Assembly: GCF_900156065.1 (NCBI RefSeq)
Contig: NZ_FTNF01000002.1
Coordinates: 310,001 to 374,000, forward strand
Length of the DNA stretch: 64,000 nt
Source: Micromonospora avicenniae
GTDB taxonomy: Bacteria > Actinomycetota > Actinomycetes > Mycobacteriales > Micromonosporaceae
Direction of reading: 5' to 3'
The translations under genes and the position numbers were made by a program. Positions 9,381-19,083 of this stretch are shown here, piece after piece. The notes under the pieces are model-generated. The model had not been told where the DNA came from. It saw only the letters and a program-made list of their open reading frames with translations, and did not search any database. How positions within the stretch are numbered: position 1 is the first letter of the stretch; the number at the start of each line of letters is the position of its first letter.

Positions 9381-9386
9381 AGTGTA
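9381..9386 (-). promoter_or_regulatory. -10 element of the leuS leader
   Basis: TACACT lies 6 nt upstream of the leader ATG on the minus strand, the same geometry as other putative leaderless promoters in the window. No convincing -35 was found. The rest of the 9375-9669 interval is the divergent spacer; it also holds a plus-strand TAGCCT (~9556) that may serve the MoxR operon. Confidence 0.5.
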
Positions 9387-9669
9387 CCCCCAGCTCCGGG
9401 GCTGCTGGTGCCCCGCTACCACGCCTCGGGACGCCGGACGGCCAGCCAACCGGGATACCCCGAACCGGCTGCCGTACGGTTCCCCCAACCTGACGAATAT
9501 TCGGGGCGTAACCGACGGTCTGACCGCGGGGGTCGGCGATAACGACAAACATGGTTAGCCTGAGAGGCCAGTGAGTTTTCTGCGGCAGACGAGGCTCGGC
9601 GTCGCGAACCCAACGACGGGTCCAGCTGCTCTTAACAGAGCTGCCGTTCCGGCGACGAGGAGGAGGCCC

Positions 9670-10722
<1,053 letters not shown>

Positions 10723-10723
10723 C

Positions 10724-12022
10724 GTGCGTGAAGGGCTGCGCGGGCTGACCACCCGGGGGCGCTCGTTCCTGGCAGCCGCGGTGGCCGCGGCCGTCTCGGC
10801 GGGCATCCTCGGTGAGAAGGACCTGCTCCGGGTGGCCGTGCTGCTCGCCGTACTGCCCCTGCTCGCCGCCGCCTACGTCGGCCGCAGCCGCTACAAGCTG
10901 GCCTGCAACCGGTCACTGGACCCGCACCGGGTGCCGGTCGGGGCGAGTTCGCGGGTGGTGCTGCGACTGCAGAACATGTCCCGCCTGCCCACCGGCACCC
11001 TGCTCCTGGAGGACCGGCTGCCGTACGCGTTGGGCAGCCGACCCCGGGTGGTGCTGGAGCGGCTCGGCGCGCACCAGGCGAGTTCGGTGGCGTACACCGT
11101 CCGCGCCGACGTGCGCGGCCGCTACGAGGTGGGCCCGCTGGTGGTGCGGTTGACCGACCCGTTCGGGCTCTGCGAACTCAGCCGTGCCTTCCCCAGCGTC
11201 GACCACCTGACGGTGATCCCGCAGGTCACGCCTCTGCCCTCGGTCCGCCTGCCCGGTGAGTACGCCGGCAGCGGCGACAGCCGGGCCCGCTCGGTGGCGG
11301 TGCACGGCGAGGACGACGCGGCCACCCGGGAGTACCGGGTGGGCGACGACCTGCGCCGGGTGCACTGGAAGTCGACCGCTCGCACCGGCGAGCTGATGGT
11401 CCGCCGGGAGGAACAGCCCTGGGAGAGCCGGGCGACAGTGGTGCTCGACACCCGCGCGTACGGCCACCGGGGCGACGGTCCGACGGCGAGCTTCGAGTGG
11501 GCGGTCTCCGCGACCGCGAGCATCGCCGTGCACCTGCGCCAGGCCGGCTACAAGCTCCGCCTGGTCACCGGGGCCGGCGCGGACGTCGACGCCTCCGAGG
11601 GTGGCGGCGACGGACTCCTCCTCGACCAGCTCGCCGAGGCACGCCTCGACCAGCGCACCGAAGTGACCGAACTGGTGCAGCGGGTCCGGCAGCGGTCCGA
11701 CGGCGGCTTGATCATCGGCGTCTTCGGCGCCCTGAGCACCGCCGAGGCGGAGCTGCTGTCCGGGTTGCGCGCCAACGGCGCGACCTGCGTCGCATTCCTG
11801 GTCAACAGCTCCACCTGGCTCAACCTGCCCGAGAAGGCGCGCGCCGAGGCCGAGCAGACGCACGCCGCCGCCGCACTGTCGCTGGTGCGCAGCGGTTGGC
11901 GGGTGATCGGCGTCGACCACGGCACCCGGCTACCGGCGATCTGGCCGCAGGCCGGCCGCGGCTCGCAGGGGTTCGCGCTGCGCGCCGCGCTGGCCGAGAC
12001 GGTGGCCGGCGGCGTGCGATGA
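10724..12022 (+). CDS. DUF58 domain protein
   Basis: This is a 432-aa protein with two N-terminal hydrophobic segments (residues ~12-50). A beta-rich region follows, then the DUF58 signature around REYRVGDDLRRVHWKSTARTGELMVRREEQ (quoted in part, residues ~205-235). The C-terminal half resembles a von Willebrand A fold (VVLDTRAYG). DUF58 proteins are usual partners of MoxR ATPases, and the gene starts 2 nt after the MoxR stop, so translation is almost surely coupled. The function is not established; assembly or stress roles at the cell surface are inferred from family context. Confidence 0.9.
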   Translation: MREGLRGLTTRGRSFLAAAVAAAVSAGILGEKDLLRVAVLLAVLPLLAAAYVGRSRYKLACNRSLDPHRVPVGASSRVVLRLQNMSRLPTGTLLLEDRLPYALGSRPRVVLERLGAHQASSVAYTVRADVRGRYEVGPLVVRLTDPFGLCELSRAFPSVDHLTVIPQVTPLPSVRLPGEYAGSGDSRARSVAVHGEDDAATREYRVGDDLRRVHWKSTARTGELMVRREEQPWESRATVVLDTRAYGHRGDGPTASFEWAVSATASIAVHLRQAGYKLRLVTGAGADVDASEGGGDGLLLDQLAEARLDQRTEVTELVQRVRQRSDGGLIIGVFGALSTAEAELLSGLRANGATCVAFLVNSSTWLNLPEKARAEAEQTHAAAALSLVRSGWRVIGVDHGTRLPAIWPQAGRGSQGFALRAALAETVAGGVR

Positions 12023-12109
12023 GCGAGCGGAACAGCCGGCTCAGCGCACTCGAGCCTCGTGCCGCCGCGCAGGGCGGCGGAGCAGAGGCATGAGCGGAGG
12101 GAAGCGGTC
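12023..12109. repeat. Short gene-linking spacer with GAGCG/GCCGCC motifs
   Basis: The 87-nt gap holds TGAGCGAGCGGAAC, a GCCGCC...GGCGGC hairpin and a final GGAGGGAAGCGG that acts as the ribosome binding site of the next gene. It resembles the spacer at 27838-27913 in composition and order of blocks, suggesting a dispersed linker sequence. Confidence 0.4.
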
Positions 12110-14590
12110 ATGACCGGCCATCGGAATCTCGGCCTGGTGGCCGCGGGCGCGACGCTGCTCGCCGCGGCGCCGCTGTCGGCCATCTTCGAACGCTGGACCT
12201 GGCTGGTCGAGTCGGCTGTCGCGGTCGCCGTGGTGGCCGGAGCGGCCGCGCTGGCCCGGGCGCTGCGCGCCCCCCTCTGGGGTCAGATGCTCGGCATGCT
12301 GGCGGGGCTGACGTTGGCGCTCACCTGGCTCTTCCCGGCCGGCAGCGAACTCCTCGCGGTCCTGCCCACGCCGGCCACCCTCGCCCACTTCGGCGAGCTG
12401 CTGCGCGGCTCGGCGGAGGACATGCGCTCGTACGGCGTGGAGGTGCCCGACACACCGGCGCTGCTGTTCATCACGGTGCTGGGCATCGGCGCCGTGGCCG
12501 TCGTGGTCGACCTGCTCACCGTCGGGCTGCGCCGACCGGCCCTGGCGGGCCTGCCGATGCTCGCCATCTACTCGGTCCCCGTCGCCGTCTACGTGGACGA
12601 CGTCTCGGCCGTCCCGTTCGTGATCGGCGCCGCCGGCTATCTCTGGTTGCTGGGCGCCGACAACGTCGACCGGGTCCGCCGGTTCGGCCGCCGCTTCACC
12701 GGCGACGGGCGCGACGTCGACGTCTGGGAGAGCTCGCCGCTGGCCGCCGCCGGTCGGCGGCTGGCGGTGCTCGGCGTGGCGGTGGCGGTGCTCCTGCCGC
12801 TCGTCCCCGTGCCGGGAATGAACGGCAGCCTGCTCGACTCCCTGAGCTCCAGCAACGGCAGCGGCAACGGCAACGGCCGGCCCGGCCATGGTGGCGCCCC
12901 CGGGAAGATCAACCTGTTCGCCGCGCTCAGCGGCCAGTTGAACCAGTCCGAGGTGGCCGACCTGGTCAAGGTCACCACCAACGAACCGGACCCGTTCTAC
13001 CTGCGCTTCGGCGTCGCCGACGAGCTGAAGTCGAGTGGCTTCGAGGTGACCAACCCGAGCGGGCGGCCGGCCAACCGGGAGCTGCCCGACCCGGTCCGGG
13101 AGGTCAACGGCGTCGAACAGCACCAGTACGAGGCCAGCGTCGAGATCACCCGGGATCTCGACATGCCGCTGCTGCCGGTGTACTCCGAGCCGGTCCGCAC
13201 CGACCTGAACTCGACCTGGCTCTACGACGACGACCGTCAGATCGTCTTCTCCAACCGGGAGAACTCGCGCGGCAAGCGCTACTCGTTCGAGTACGTCCGG
13301 TCCACGTACACGGTGGCCGCGTTGCGGAGCGCGCGGAAGCTGCCGGCCGACCACCCGTTGGTACGGCGGCAGCAGACCAGGACGCCGCCGGCGCCCGAGG
13401 TGACGGAGCTGGTGGCGCGACTCGTCCGGGGCAAGCAGACCGAGTACGACAAGGTCCGGGCGATCTACGACTACTTCTCCTCGGACAACGGCTTCAGTTA
13501 CCAGCTGCGGACCGAGGGCGGGACCAGCGGCGCGGACATCGTCGACTTCCTCACCAACAAGGTCGGCTACTGCCAGCAGTACGCGGCTGCGATGGGCTGG
13601 TTGGTCCGGGCGGCCGGCATCCCCGCCCGGGTCGCGTTCGGCTTCACCGGCGGCAGCAACCGCAGCGGCAACACGTACACGCTCACCAATCGCAACCTGC
13701 ACGCCTGGACGGAGGTCTACTTCGACGGGATCGGCTGGGTGCCGTTCGACGCCACTCCGGCGTACGGCGTAGCCGGCTCCACCCGGTCGACCTGGGCCCC
13801 GGACACCGACGCTCCGGATCCGCTGCCCGATCAGCCCGGCGCGCCGAACGCCACGCCGAATCCCGAAGGGTCCGCCGGCGCGGTGGGTTCGGAGCGGGAG
13901 GACCGGGACCCCGACGCCGGTCTCTCCCTCGGTGCGGAGGCCTCCACCGACCAGGCGCCCGTCTGGCCCTGGTGGGCGGCCGGTTCGCTGGTGCTCCTGT
14001 TGCTGCTGGCCATGCCGGCTCTCCGCCGGCTCGCGTTGCGCCGCAGGCGCGGCGGTCGGGCGCCGACGCCGGTCACCGCGGCCGTGCCGGACGTGGGGGT
14101 CGAGGCCACGACCGGCGACCGGATGGTGGTGCTGGCCGGCACCGACGCCGACCGGGCACGGGCCGACGCGCACGCCGCGTGGGACGAGCTGCTCGACACG
14201 CTGATCGACTACCGGGTGCCGGTCGACCGGACGGAAACCCCACGGGCGACCGCCGATCGGCTGGTCCGGGACGCGCTCAACGCCGACACCGACGCCGTCA
14301 CCGCGATCCGGCTGCTCGGCCGGGCTGAGGAGCGGGCCCGCTACGCGCGTGATCCGCTCACCGGTGACCCGCTGGCACCCGCGCTGCGCGTGGTCCGGAG
14401 CAGGCTCGCCACGGATGCCGACCGGCGTACCCGGTTGCTCGCGGCGGTGCTGCCGCCGTCGGTGCTGCTGCGTTGGCGGCTCGCCGTGGCGGACACCTCG
14501 GGCCGGATGGTCACGGTGACCGGCCAGGCCCGTCGCCGGCTGCTGCGGTGGAACCCGCGCCGGCTGCTCGCCGACCGCGCGGCCCGCTGA
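12110..14590 (+). CDS. Membrane-anchored transglutaminase-like protein (TgpA/DUF3488 type)
   Basis: The 826-aa protein has six or so N-terminal membrane segments and an extracytoplasmic region. A transglutaminase core follows with Cys in KVGYCQQYAAAMGWL, His in NRNLHAWTEVYF and Asp in GWVPFDATPAYG. One more membrane segment (WPWWAAGSLVLLLLLAMPAL) precedes a cytoplasmic DUF4129-like tail. ATG 12110 is chosen for its GGAGGGAAG site; the frame is open upstream to 12059. It is the third gene of the MoxR-DUF58 operon. Substrates are unknown; action on cell-surface proteins is inferred from topology. Confidence 0.92.
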   Translation: MTGHRNLGLVAAGATLLAAAPLSAIFERWTWLVESAVAVAVVAGAAALARALRAPLWGQMLGMLAGLTLALTWLFPAGSELLAVLPTPATLAHFGELLRGSAEDMRSYGVEVPDTPALLFITVLGIGAVAVVVDLLTVGLRRPALAGLPMLAIYSVPVAVYVDDVSAVPFVIGAAGYLWLLGADNVDRVRRFGRRFTGDGRDVDVWESSPLAAAGRRLAVLGVAVAVLLPLVPVPGMNGSLLDSLSSSNGSGNGNGRPGHGGAPGKINLFAALSGQLNQSEVADLVKVTTNEPDPFYLRFGVADELKSSGFEVTNPSGRPANRELPDPVREVNGVEQHQYEASVEITRDLDMPLLPVYSEPVRTDLNSTWLYDDDRQIVFSNRENSRGKRYSFEYVRSTYTVAALRSARKLPADHPLVRRQQTRTPPAPEVTELVARLVRGKQTEYDKVRAIYDYFSSDNGFSYQLRTEGGTSGADIVDFLTNKVGYCQQYAAAMGWLVRAAGIPARVAFGFTGGSNRSGNTYTLTNRNLHAWTEVYFDGIGWVPFDATPAYGVAGSTRSTWAPDTDAPDPLPDQPGAPNATPNPEGSAGAVGSEREDRDPDAGLSLGAEASTDQAPVWPWWAAGSLVLLLLLAMPALRRLALRRRRGGRAPTPVTAAVPDVGVEATTGDRMVVLAGTDADRARADAHAAWDELLDTLIDYRVPVDRTETPRATADRLVRDALNADTDAVTAIRLLGRAEERARYARDPLTGDPLAPALRVVRSRLATDADRRTRLLAAVLPPSVLLRWRLAVADTSGRMVTVTGQARRRLLRWNPRRLLADRAAR

Positions 14591-14643
14591 CCGGCCCGCA
14601 GCGCGTCAGGCCACGGCTGCTTGATCCACTCCTGGGCAGTGAA

Positions 14644-14676
14644 GTCGGGGTGTTCCGATCACGGGAACACCCCGAC
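14644..14676. repeat. 13-bp perfect palindrome in a dispersed repeat
   Basis: GTCGGGGTGTTCC and its exact reverse complement flank a 7-nt loop. The left part, with its flank (from 14641), recurs at 61371-61392 with two mismatches in 22 nt. Besides acting as a terminator after the transglutaminase operon, it is likely a copy of a dispersed element. The rest of 14591-14761 shows no gene. Confidence 0.6.
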
Positions 14677-14761
14677 ATCCTGGACGGCGAGCCGATCGAC
14701 GCCCGGCACGCCGCCGAAGGTCACGGCACGGCCGTCCGACGAAGGCAGCGGCCGGGCGGGC

Positions 14762-15157
14762 TCAGCGGTGCCCCTCCGGGCGCTGACGCCACCGGTCCTC
14801 CATCCGGTCGATGAACGAGGGACGTCGACCGGACCGACCGCGGGTGCGGCGTCGACTGGTCGTCCCGCCCACCACGTGGAGATCGGGTGACTGCGCCCGG
14901 CGGTGCGACTGCACCGCGTATGCGGCCGAAGCCAGCATGACGACGAAACCCGCCACAGCCAGCGGCGGGGTCTTGATCACCGCGCCATAGACCAGTAGGG
15001 CCAGCCCAGCGATGATGACGCCGGCAGCGACGAGCAGGCGACGCCGCGTGTGGAAACGCGGATCGCTGGCGCGCACGGCCGAGGCGAATTTGGGGTCCTC
15101 GGCAAGCGACCGCTCGATCTGCTCGAACAGCCGCTGCTCGTGCTCCGAGAGCGGCAC
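14762..15157 (-). CDS. DUF3040 membrane protein
   Basis: This small actinobacterial protein (131 aa) opens with the DUF3040 signature PLSEHEQRLFEQIERSLAED. A short RFHTRRR stretch and two adjacent membrane segments (residues ~45-85) follow, then a basic C-terminal tail. The start GTG 15157 has GGGGAGGAG upstream. Family function is unknown. It is convergent with the transglutaminase operon and lies upstream of dinB on the map, though not evidently co-transcribed with it. Confidence 0.9.
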   Translation of the reverse strand: MPLSEHEQRLFEQIERSLAEDPKFASAVRASDPRFHTRRRLLVAAGVIIAGLALLVYGAVIKTPPLAVAGFVVMLASAAYAVQSHRRAQSPDLHVVGGTTSRRRTRGRSGRRPSFIDRMEDRWRQRPEGHR

Positions 15158-15272
15158 GGCACTCCTCCCCGGTCACGTTGGTCGGCCCGTTCGGACCGAC
15201 AGACCGTGGCAGCCAACCGGCTGCTTACCCGCAAGTCTACGAGGGGGGTCGCGCGTCGGAAAGCGGGACGAC

Positions 15273-16532
15273 CTATGGCCCGGGCTGATTTTCGTTCGGA
15301 CGACGATCACGGTTGCCGAGCAGACTGGCCGGACCTATGACGGACCGCCCGAATCGGGCAGCAGCGGCGTCCGCGGCGGCCTCCGCCTCGCGCCACCCAC
15401 GCTCGGGCGCGCCGAGCGTGAGCTGGCGGGGCGTTTCCTGCGCCGCCGCGAGCCCCTCGGCTCGTACGCCGACGAGCCTGACCGGCTCACCCGGGGCCAG
15501 CGCGGTCCAGAGCGCCCAGACCGTGTCGAACATCTCCCTGGCCGTGTCGGTGGCGACCGGCAGGGTGCGCGAGCGGGTGACCGTGCGGAAGTCGGCCAGC
15601 CGAACCTTGAGCGAGATCGTCCGACCGACCTGACCGGCCCGGCGCAGCCGGCCACCGACCTTGTCGGCGAGCGCGAGCAGGGCGCGCCGGATCTCCAGCG
15701 GGTCGGTCACGTCGACGTCGAAGGTGACCTCCGCCCCGATCGACTTCTCCACGTGCTCCGGGCTCACCGCGCGCGGATCACGCCCGCGAGCCAGGGCCTG
15801 CAGGTGGCCGGCGGACGCCTCGCCCAGCGCCTTGCGCAGCATGCCGTACGGCGCCTCGGCGAGGTCGCCGACCGTGGCCAGCCCGAGCCGGCGCAACGCC
15901 TGCGCGGAGCGCTCACCCACGCCCCAGAGCGCGTCGACCGGCAGCGGGTGGAGGAACTCGAGCACCCGCGAGGCGGGCACGACCAGCATGCCGTCGGGCT
16001 TGGCCCGGGTCGAGCCGAGCTTCGCCACGAACTTGCTCGGCGCCACCCCGACCGAGCAGGTCAACCCCTGCTCGCGCACGACCCGGGCGCGGATCTCGCG
16101 GGCGATCTCGGCCGGTGAGCCGAAGAGCCGTCGGGCTCCTGAGACGTCGAGGAACGCCTCGTCGAGGGAGAGCGGCTCGACCAACGGGGTGACGTCCCGG
16201 AAGATCTGCATCACCGCCCGGGAGGCATCGGTGTAGGCGGTGAAGTCCGGCGACAGGTAGACCGCGTGCGGGCAGAGCGCACGGGCCCGCATCATCGGCA
16301 TGGCGCTGCGGACGCCGTAGCGGCGGGCCTCGTAGCTGGCCGAGCTGACGACACCACGCGCGCCGAGGCCACCGACCACCACCGGCCGGCCCCGCAGCTC
16401 GGGGCGGCGGCGCACCTCGACCGAGGCGAAGAAGGCGTCCATGTCCACGTGCAGAATCGGGCTGCCGGAGTCGTCGGCGCCGGGGCCGAAGCGCGGATCA
16501 CCGCCCCGTGGCAACGACTGGCTACGACCCAT
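15273..16532 (-). CDS. dinB: DNA polymerase IV (Y family)
   Basis: This translesion polymerase retains its catalytic residues: ILHVDMDAFFASVE near residue 27 and PLSLDEAFLDVSG near residue 120. The helix-hairpin-helix region (VDALWGVGERSAQALRRLG) and little-finger domain follow. QLTLG near residue 367 resembles a beta-clamp binding motif. The 419 aa fit DinB. TAACCT (16539-16544) lies 6 nt before ATG 16532, so the mRNA is probably leaderless. No LexA-type box is visible here, unlike the mutasome genes at 20-27 kb. Confidence 0.95.
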   Translation of the reverse strand: MGRSQSLPRGGDPRFGPGADDSGSPILHVDMDAFFASVEVRRRPELRGRPVVVGGLGARGVVSSASYEARRYGVRSAMPMMRARALCPHAVYLSPDFTAYTDASRAVMQIFRDVTPLVEPLSLDEAFLDVSGARRLFGSPAEIAREIRARVVREQGLTCSVGVAPSKFVAKLGSTRAKPDGMLVVPASRVLEFLHPLPVDALWGVGERSAQALRRLGLATVGDLAEAPYGMLRKALGEASAGHLQALARGRDPRAVSPEHVEKSIGAEVTFDVDVTDPLEIRRALLALADKVGGRLRRAGQVGRTISLKVRLADFRTVTRSRTLPVATDTAREMFDTVWALWTALAPGEPVRLVGVRAEGLAAAQETPRQLTLGAPERGWREAEAAADAAAARFGRSVIGPASLLGNRDRRPNENQPGP

Positions 16533-16538
16533 GTCCGC

Positions 16539-16544
16539 AGGTTA
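16539..16544 (-). promoter_or_regulatory. -10 element of leaderless dinB promoter
   Basis: TAACCT followed by 6 nt and the dinB ATG, with no Shine-Dalgarno between. Same geometry as murT, the polyprenyl synthase gene and the glutathione peroxidase gene. Confidence 0.6.
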
Positions 16545-16567
16545 GCCCCCGGGTACGACGGAACCGG

Positions 16568-17788
16568 TCAGCCCCGGACCACCAGCAGCGGGATCGTCAT
16601 CTCAGCCGCCGTGTCCGATCCGTGGTACGCCACCAGCCGCGACGCGAGCGGGCTCTCCGAGCGGGTGGCCAGTACGGCGTACGTGTCGTTGCAGATCACC
16701 ACGACGTCGCCGATCCGGGCCAGGTGTTCCGCCGGAACCGGCCCGAACCAGCCGGTCGCGACCGCCTCGTCGCGGGTACGCACCCGGGCCGCGTCGCCGA
16801 GCACCGCCGACCAGGCGGCCACCACGTCGTCGACCGCGCCGGGCGTGACGTGCAGGTAGCGCACCCGGGCCTCACCGGCGACGACCTCGATCCCGGTGCG
16901 CAGCCGGGGGTCGGTGTCCAGGTCGAACCGGTGCGCGGCGGGCACGTCGAGCTGGCCGTGGTCGGCGGTCACCAGCAGCGCGGCGTCCGCCGGCAGGCCG
17001 TCGACCAGGCGGGCGAGCAGAGTGTCCACCTCTGCCGCGGCGACCCGCCACGGCGGTGAGTCGACCCCGGTGAGATGGCCGTGCCGGTCCAGGTCGGGGT
17101 GGTAGCCGGAGACCAGGCTCGGACCGGCCCCCGCGGTCAGCGCGGTCAGCATCGTCGCGGCGAGCTCGTCGACGCCGGTCGCGCCGCGGAAGTCCCCGCC
17201 CCGGTTGGCGGCCATGGTCAGCCCGCTGCCACCGAACTCGGGGCGGCTCACCACGGTGACGGCGACGCCGGCCGCGCGGGCCCGCTCCAGTTGAGTCGGA
17301 ACCGGTTGCCAGTACAGCGGGTCCGGGTCCGCGGCCCACTCGATGTGACTGAGCACACGCTCCGTACCGGGCACCCGGACGGTGAAGCCGAGCACGCCGT
17401 GCGCGCCGGGCGCCGTGCCGGTGCCCAGGGTCACCAGGCTGGTCGGAGTGGTCGACGGGAAGCCTGAGGTGAGCGGCCGGCCGGCCGTCGCGGTGAGTCC
17501 GGCCAGCGTCGGGGCGTACGGGGTGGCGGTGGGGATCTGGTACCAGCCGAGCCCGTCGACGAGCAGCACGGCGATCCGGCGTACCCCGGCCAGCCGGTCC
17601 GCCAGACCCAGCCGGTCGACGGCGCCCGGCACCCCGAGCACCGCGAGCGCGCTGGGCAGCACATCGGCGAGGCTGCCGTCGCCGTACCGGGGCGCGACCG
17701 GGGACAGCGGATCGGGCACCGCCCCGGCGGACCCGGGACGGTTCGGGTCCGGCGGACCGGACGGCCGCGACGGCGCGGGCCCGGTCAT
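16568..17788 (-). CDS. Alkaline phosphatase superfamily / nucleotide pyrophosphatase-like protein
   Basis: The 406-aa protein belongs to the type I phosphodiesterase family. The metal-binding N-terminal motif is AVLLVDGLGWYQI, and the nucleophile Thr is probably in GFPSTTPTSLVTLGTG. Further ligands appear in GYHPDLDRHGHLTG and VTADHGQLDVP. No signal peptide is evident, so it is probably cytoplasmic. Start ATG 17788 overlaps the methyltransferase stop as ATGA, so the two are translationally coupled. The substrate is unknown. Confidence 0.88.
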   Translation of the reverse strand: MTGPAPSRPSGPPDPNRPGSAGAVPDPLSPVAPRYGDGSLADVLPSALAVLGVPGAVDRLGLADRLAGVRRIAVLLVDGLGWYQIPTATPYAPTLAGLTATAGRPLTSGFPSTTPTSLVTLGTGTAPGAHGVLGFTVRVPGTERVLSHIEWAADPDPLYWQPVPTQLERARAAGVAVTVVSRPEFGGSGLTMAANRGGDFRGATGVDELAATMLTALTAGAGPSLVSGYHPDLDRHGHLTGVDSPPWRVAAAEVDTLLARLVDGLPADAALLVTADHGQLDVPAAHRFDLDTDPRLRTGIEVVAGEARVRYLHVTPGAVDDVVAAWSAVLGDAARVRTRDEAVATGWFGPVPAEHLARIGDVVVICNDTYAVLATRSESPLASRLVAYHGSDTAAEMTIPLLVVRG

Positions 17789-18534
17789 GCCGGCCGGCGC
17801 GCGAACAGGTGCAGTTGGGCGGCGAGATCCCGGTACGGCGGCCGGCCGGCGAGCGCCCGCTCCAGCTCGACCAGGGCGCCCGGCTGACCGTCGGCGACCG
17901 CGGCCGGCAACAGGTCGGCGAGGACGCGTACGCCGTGGATCTCCTCGACCACGAGCCCGGCGCCGCGCAACAGGGCCGTGGCGCCGTCGGCGTCGTACCG
18001 CCGCCGCAGGGTGTCCCGGGCTCCGGCGGTGCCGGCCGGGTCCGCCGCCAGCGCGGCCGCGACGTCCAGGTGGCCGTTCATGGCACGGCCGAGCACCGCG
18101 GCGGTGCGGCTGGCGAGCAGCACGCTCGCGGCGCCGCCGGGACGTAGCGCCGTGGCCAGCGCGGCCACCACCGACTCGGGGTCGTCGACCACCTCGAGCA
18201 CGGCGTGGCAGAGAACCAGGTCGACTCCGGCCGGTTCGACGAGGCCGGCCAGCGCGTCACCGTCGCCCTGCACGGCACGTACCCGATCGGCCACTCCGGC
18301 CTCGGCGGCCCGCCGGGTCAGGGCGGCGAGCGCGTCGGGGCTCGCGTCCACCACCGTGACGTGGTGCCCGGCCTGGGCGAGCGGGACGGCGAAACCGCCG
18401 GTGCCGCCGCCCACGTCGAGCACGGTGAGTTCGGCATCGCCCCGCCTGTCGAGTTCGGCACGGAGCACCGACCAGATCACGGCGGTACGGGGGGTCAGCG
18501 GCGGCCCGGTGAACCGGCCTCGGGTCTGCTCCAC
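17785..18534 (-). CDS. Class I SAM-dependent methyltransferase
   Basis: This is a 249-aa Rossmann-fold methyltransferase. Motif I is TVLDVGGGTGGFAVPLA (residues ~38-54); the acidic loop VVDASPDALAAL and VDLVLCHAVLEVVDDP follow. It resembles SmtA-type enzymes. TAGGCT lies 7 nt before GTG 18534 (minus strand) without a ribosome site, suggesting a leaderless mRNA. It is first in a two-gene unit with the phosphodiesterase-family gene. The substrate cannot be read from sequence. Confidence 0.9.
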   Translation of the reverse strand: MEQTRGRFTGPPLTPRTAVIWSVLRAELDRRGDAELTVLDVGGGTGGFAVPLAQAGHHVTVVDASPDALAALTRRAAEAGVADRVRAVQGDGDALAGLVEPAGVDLVLCHAVLEVVDDPESVVAALATALRPGGAASVLLASRTAAVLGRAMNGHLDVAAALAADPAGTAGARDTLRRRYDADGATALLRGAGLVVEEIHGVRVLADLLPAAVADGQPGALVELERALAGRPPYRDLAAQLHLFARRPA

Positions 18535-18787
18535 CCGGTCGAGCCTAGTCAGGTTGCGGGGTGTCGACAGGGGGCCCCTCCGCTATCGGGCCCGTCAATG
18601 GGATTCGGCGGGTGAGCAGCAGGTGATCAGGCCGACGGCAGCAGCAAAAGCACTTGCCCGGCGAGGGCGGACCAGGCGCACCGCCGGCCGCAGCGGTCGC
18701 CGCGCCCACCCGCCGGACGGCGGAGCGCCGCCCGGGCCGGCTCGACGACGGAGACCGGCACGACGGCGCTCCACTCGGCGGTGGTTG
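18535..18787. other. Intergenic region without a supported gene
   Basis: About 250 nt between the methyltransferase start and the small protein at 18788. Minus-strand frames with high GC3 exist here but have no start codon with a ribosome site. I see no supported gene or element. Confidence 0.4.
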
Positions 18788-18964
18788 CTACGACTCCCCT
18801 CCCGCCGCCGGGTCCCGCTCGACGCGAGAGCGCCGGGCATTCGCCACGGGGCCTTCGTTCACCTCGTACTCGCGCGGCTCCATGTGGTGCTCCGGCACCC
18901 ATCCGGCGGCGAGGCGAGTACGACGCGCGTTGGCCACTCCGTTGTGACCGCTGTTCCCCGTCAC
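18788..18964 (-). CDS. Small hydrophilic protein with internal ANARR repeat (58 aa)
   Basis: I do not recognise a family. GTG 18964 has AAGGAG about 8 nt upstream. The protein contains two related segments, GVANARRTRL (residues ~9-18) and PVANARRSRV (~39-48), separated by WVPEHHMEPREYEVNEG. It is rich in Arg, Asn and Glu, with no membrane segment or signal peptide. The duplicated motif and the good ribosome site argue that it is real rather than a chance frame. It follows a short membrane-type frame (18982-19083) on the same strand. Confidence 0.5.
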   Translation of the reverse strand: MTGNSGHNGVANARRTRLAAGWVPEHHMEPREYEVNEGPVANARRSRVERDPAAGGES

Positions 18965-18981
18965 TGCTCTTCTCCTTCGTG

Positions 18982-19083
18982 CTACACAAGCTTGTTGCTG
19001 AGCTTCACCTGCATCAGGGTTATCACCAAGATGATCGAGATCAGCAGCCAGGTCGTCGCTGAGGCCTGACCCAGGTGCGGGAA
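18982..19083 (-). pseudogene. Remnant resembling the C-terminus of a sugar ABC transporter permease
   Basis: A 33-codon frame without ATG, GTG or TTG at its 5' end encodes GQASATTWLLISIILVITL followed by MQVKLSNKLV and a stop. This resembles the last membrane helix of MalF/UgpB-type permeases (GYASA..W.L..II..T..Q..LS). GC3 in this frame is about 90 percent. An upstream frame (FNVIHLFRKRG) is offset, consistent with a frameshifted, decayed gene. It could instead be a small membrane ORF with an unusual start. Confidence 0.4.

Noticed and set aside
12041..14173. 710-codon minus-strand open frame
   Set aside because: Antisense shadow of the transglutaminase gene; no recognisable motif.
18595..18840. 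81-codon minus-strand frame after the small repeat protein
   Set aside because: No ribosome site, Arg-rich composition and overlap with the better-supported 18788-18964 ORF.
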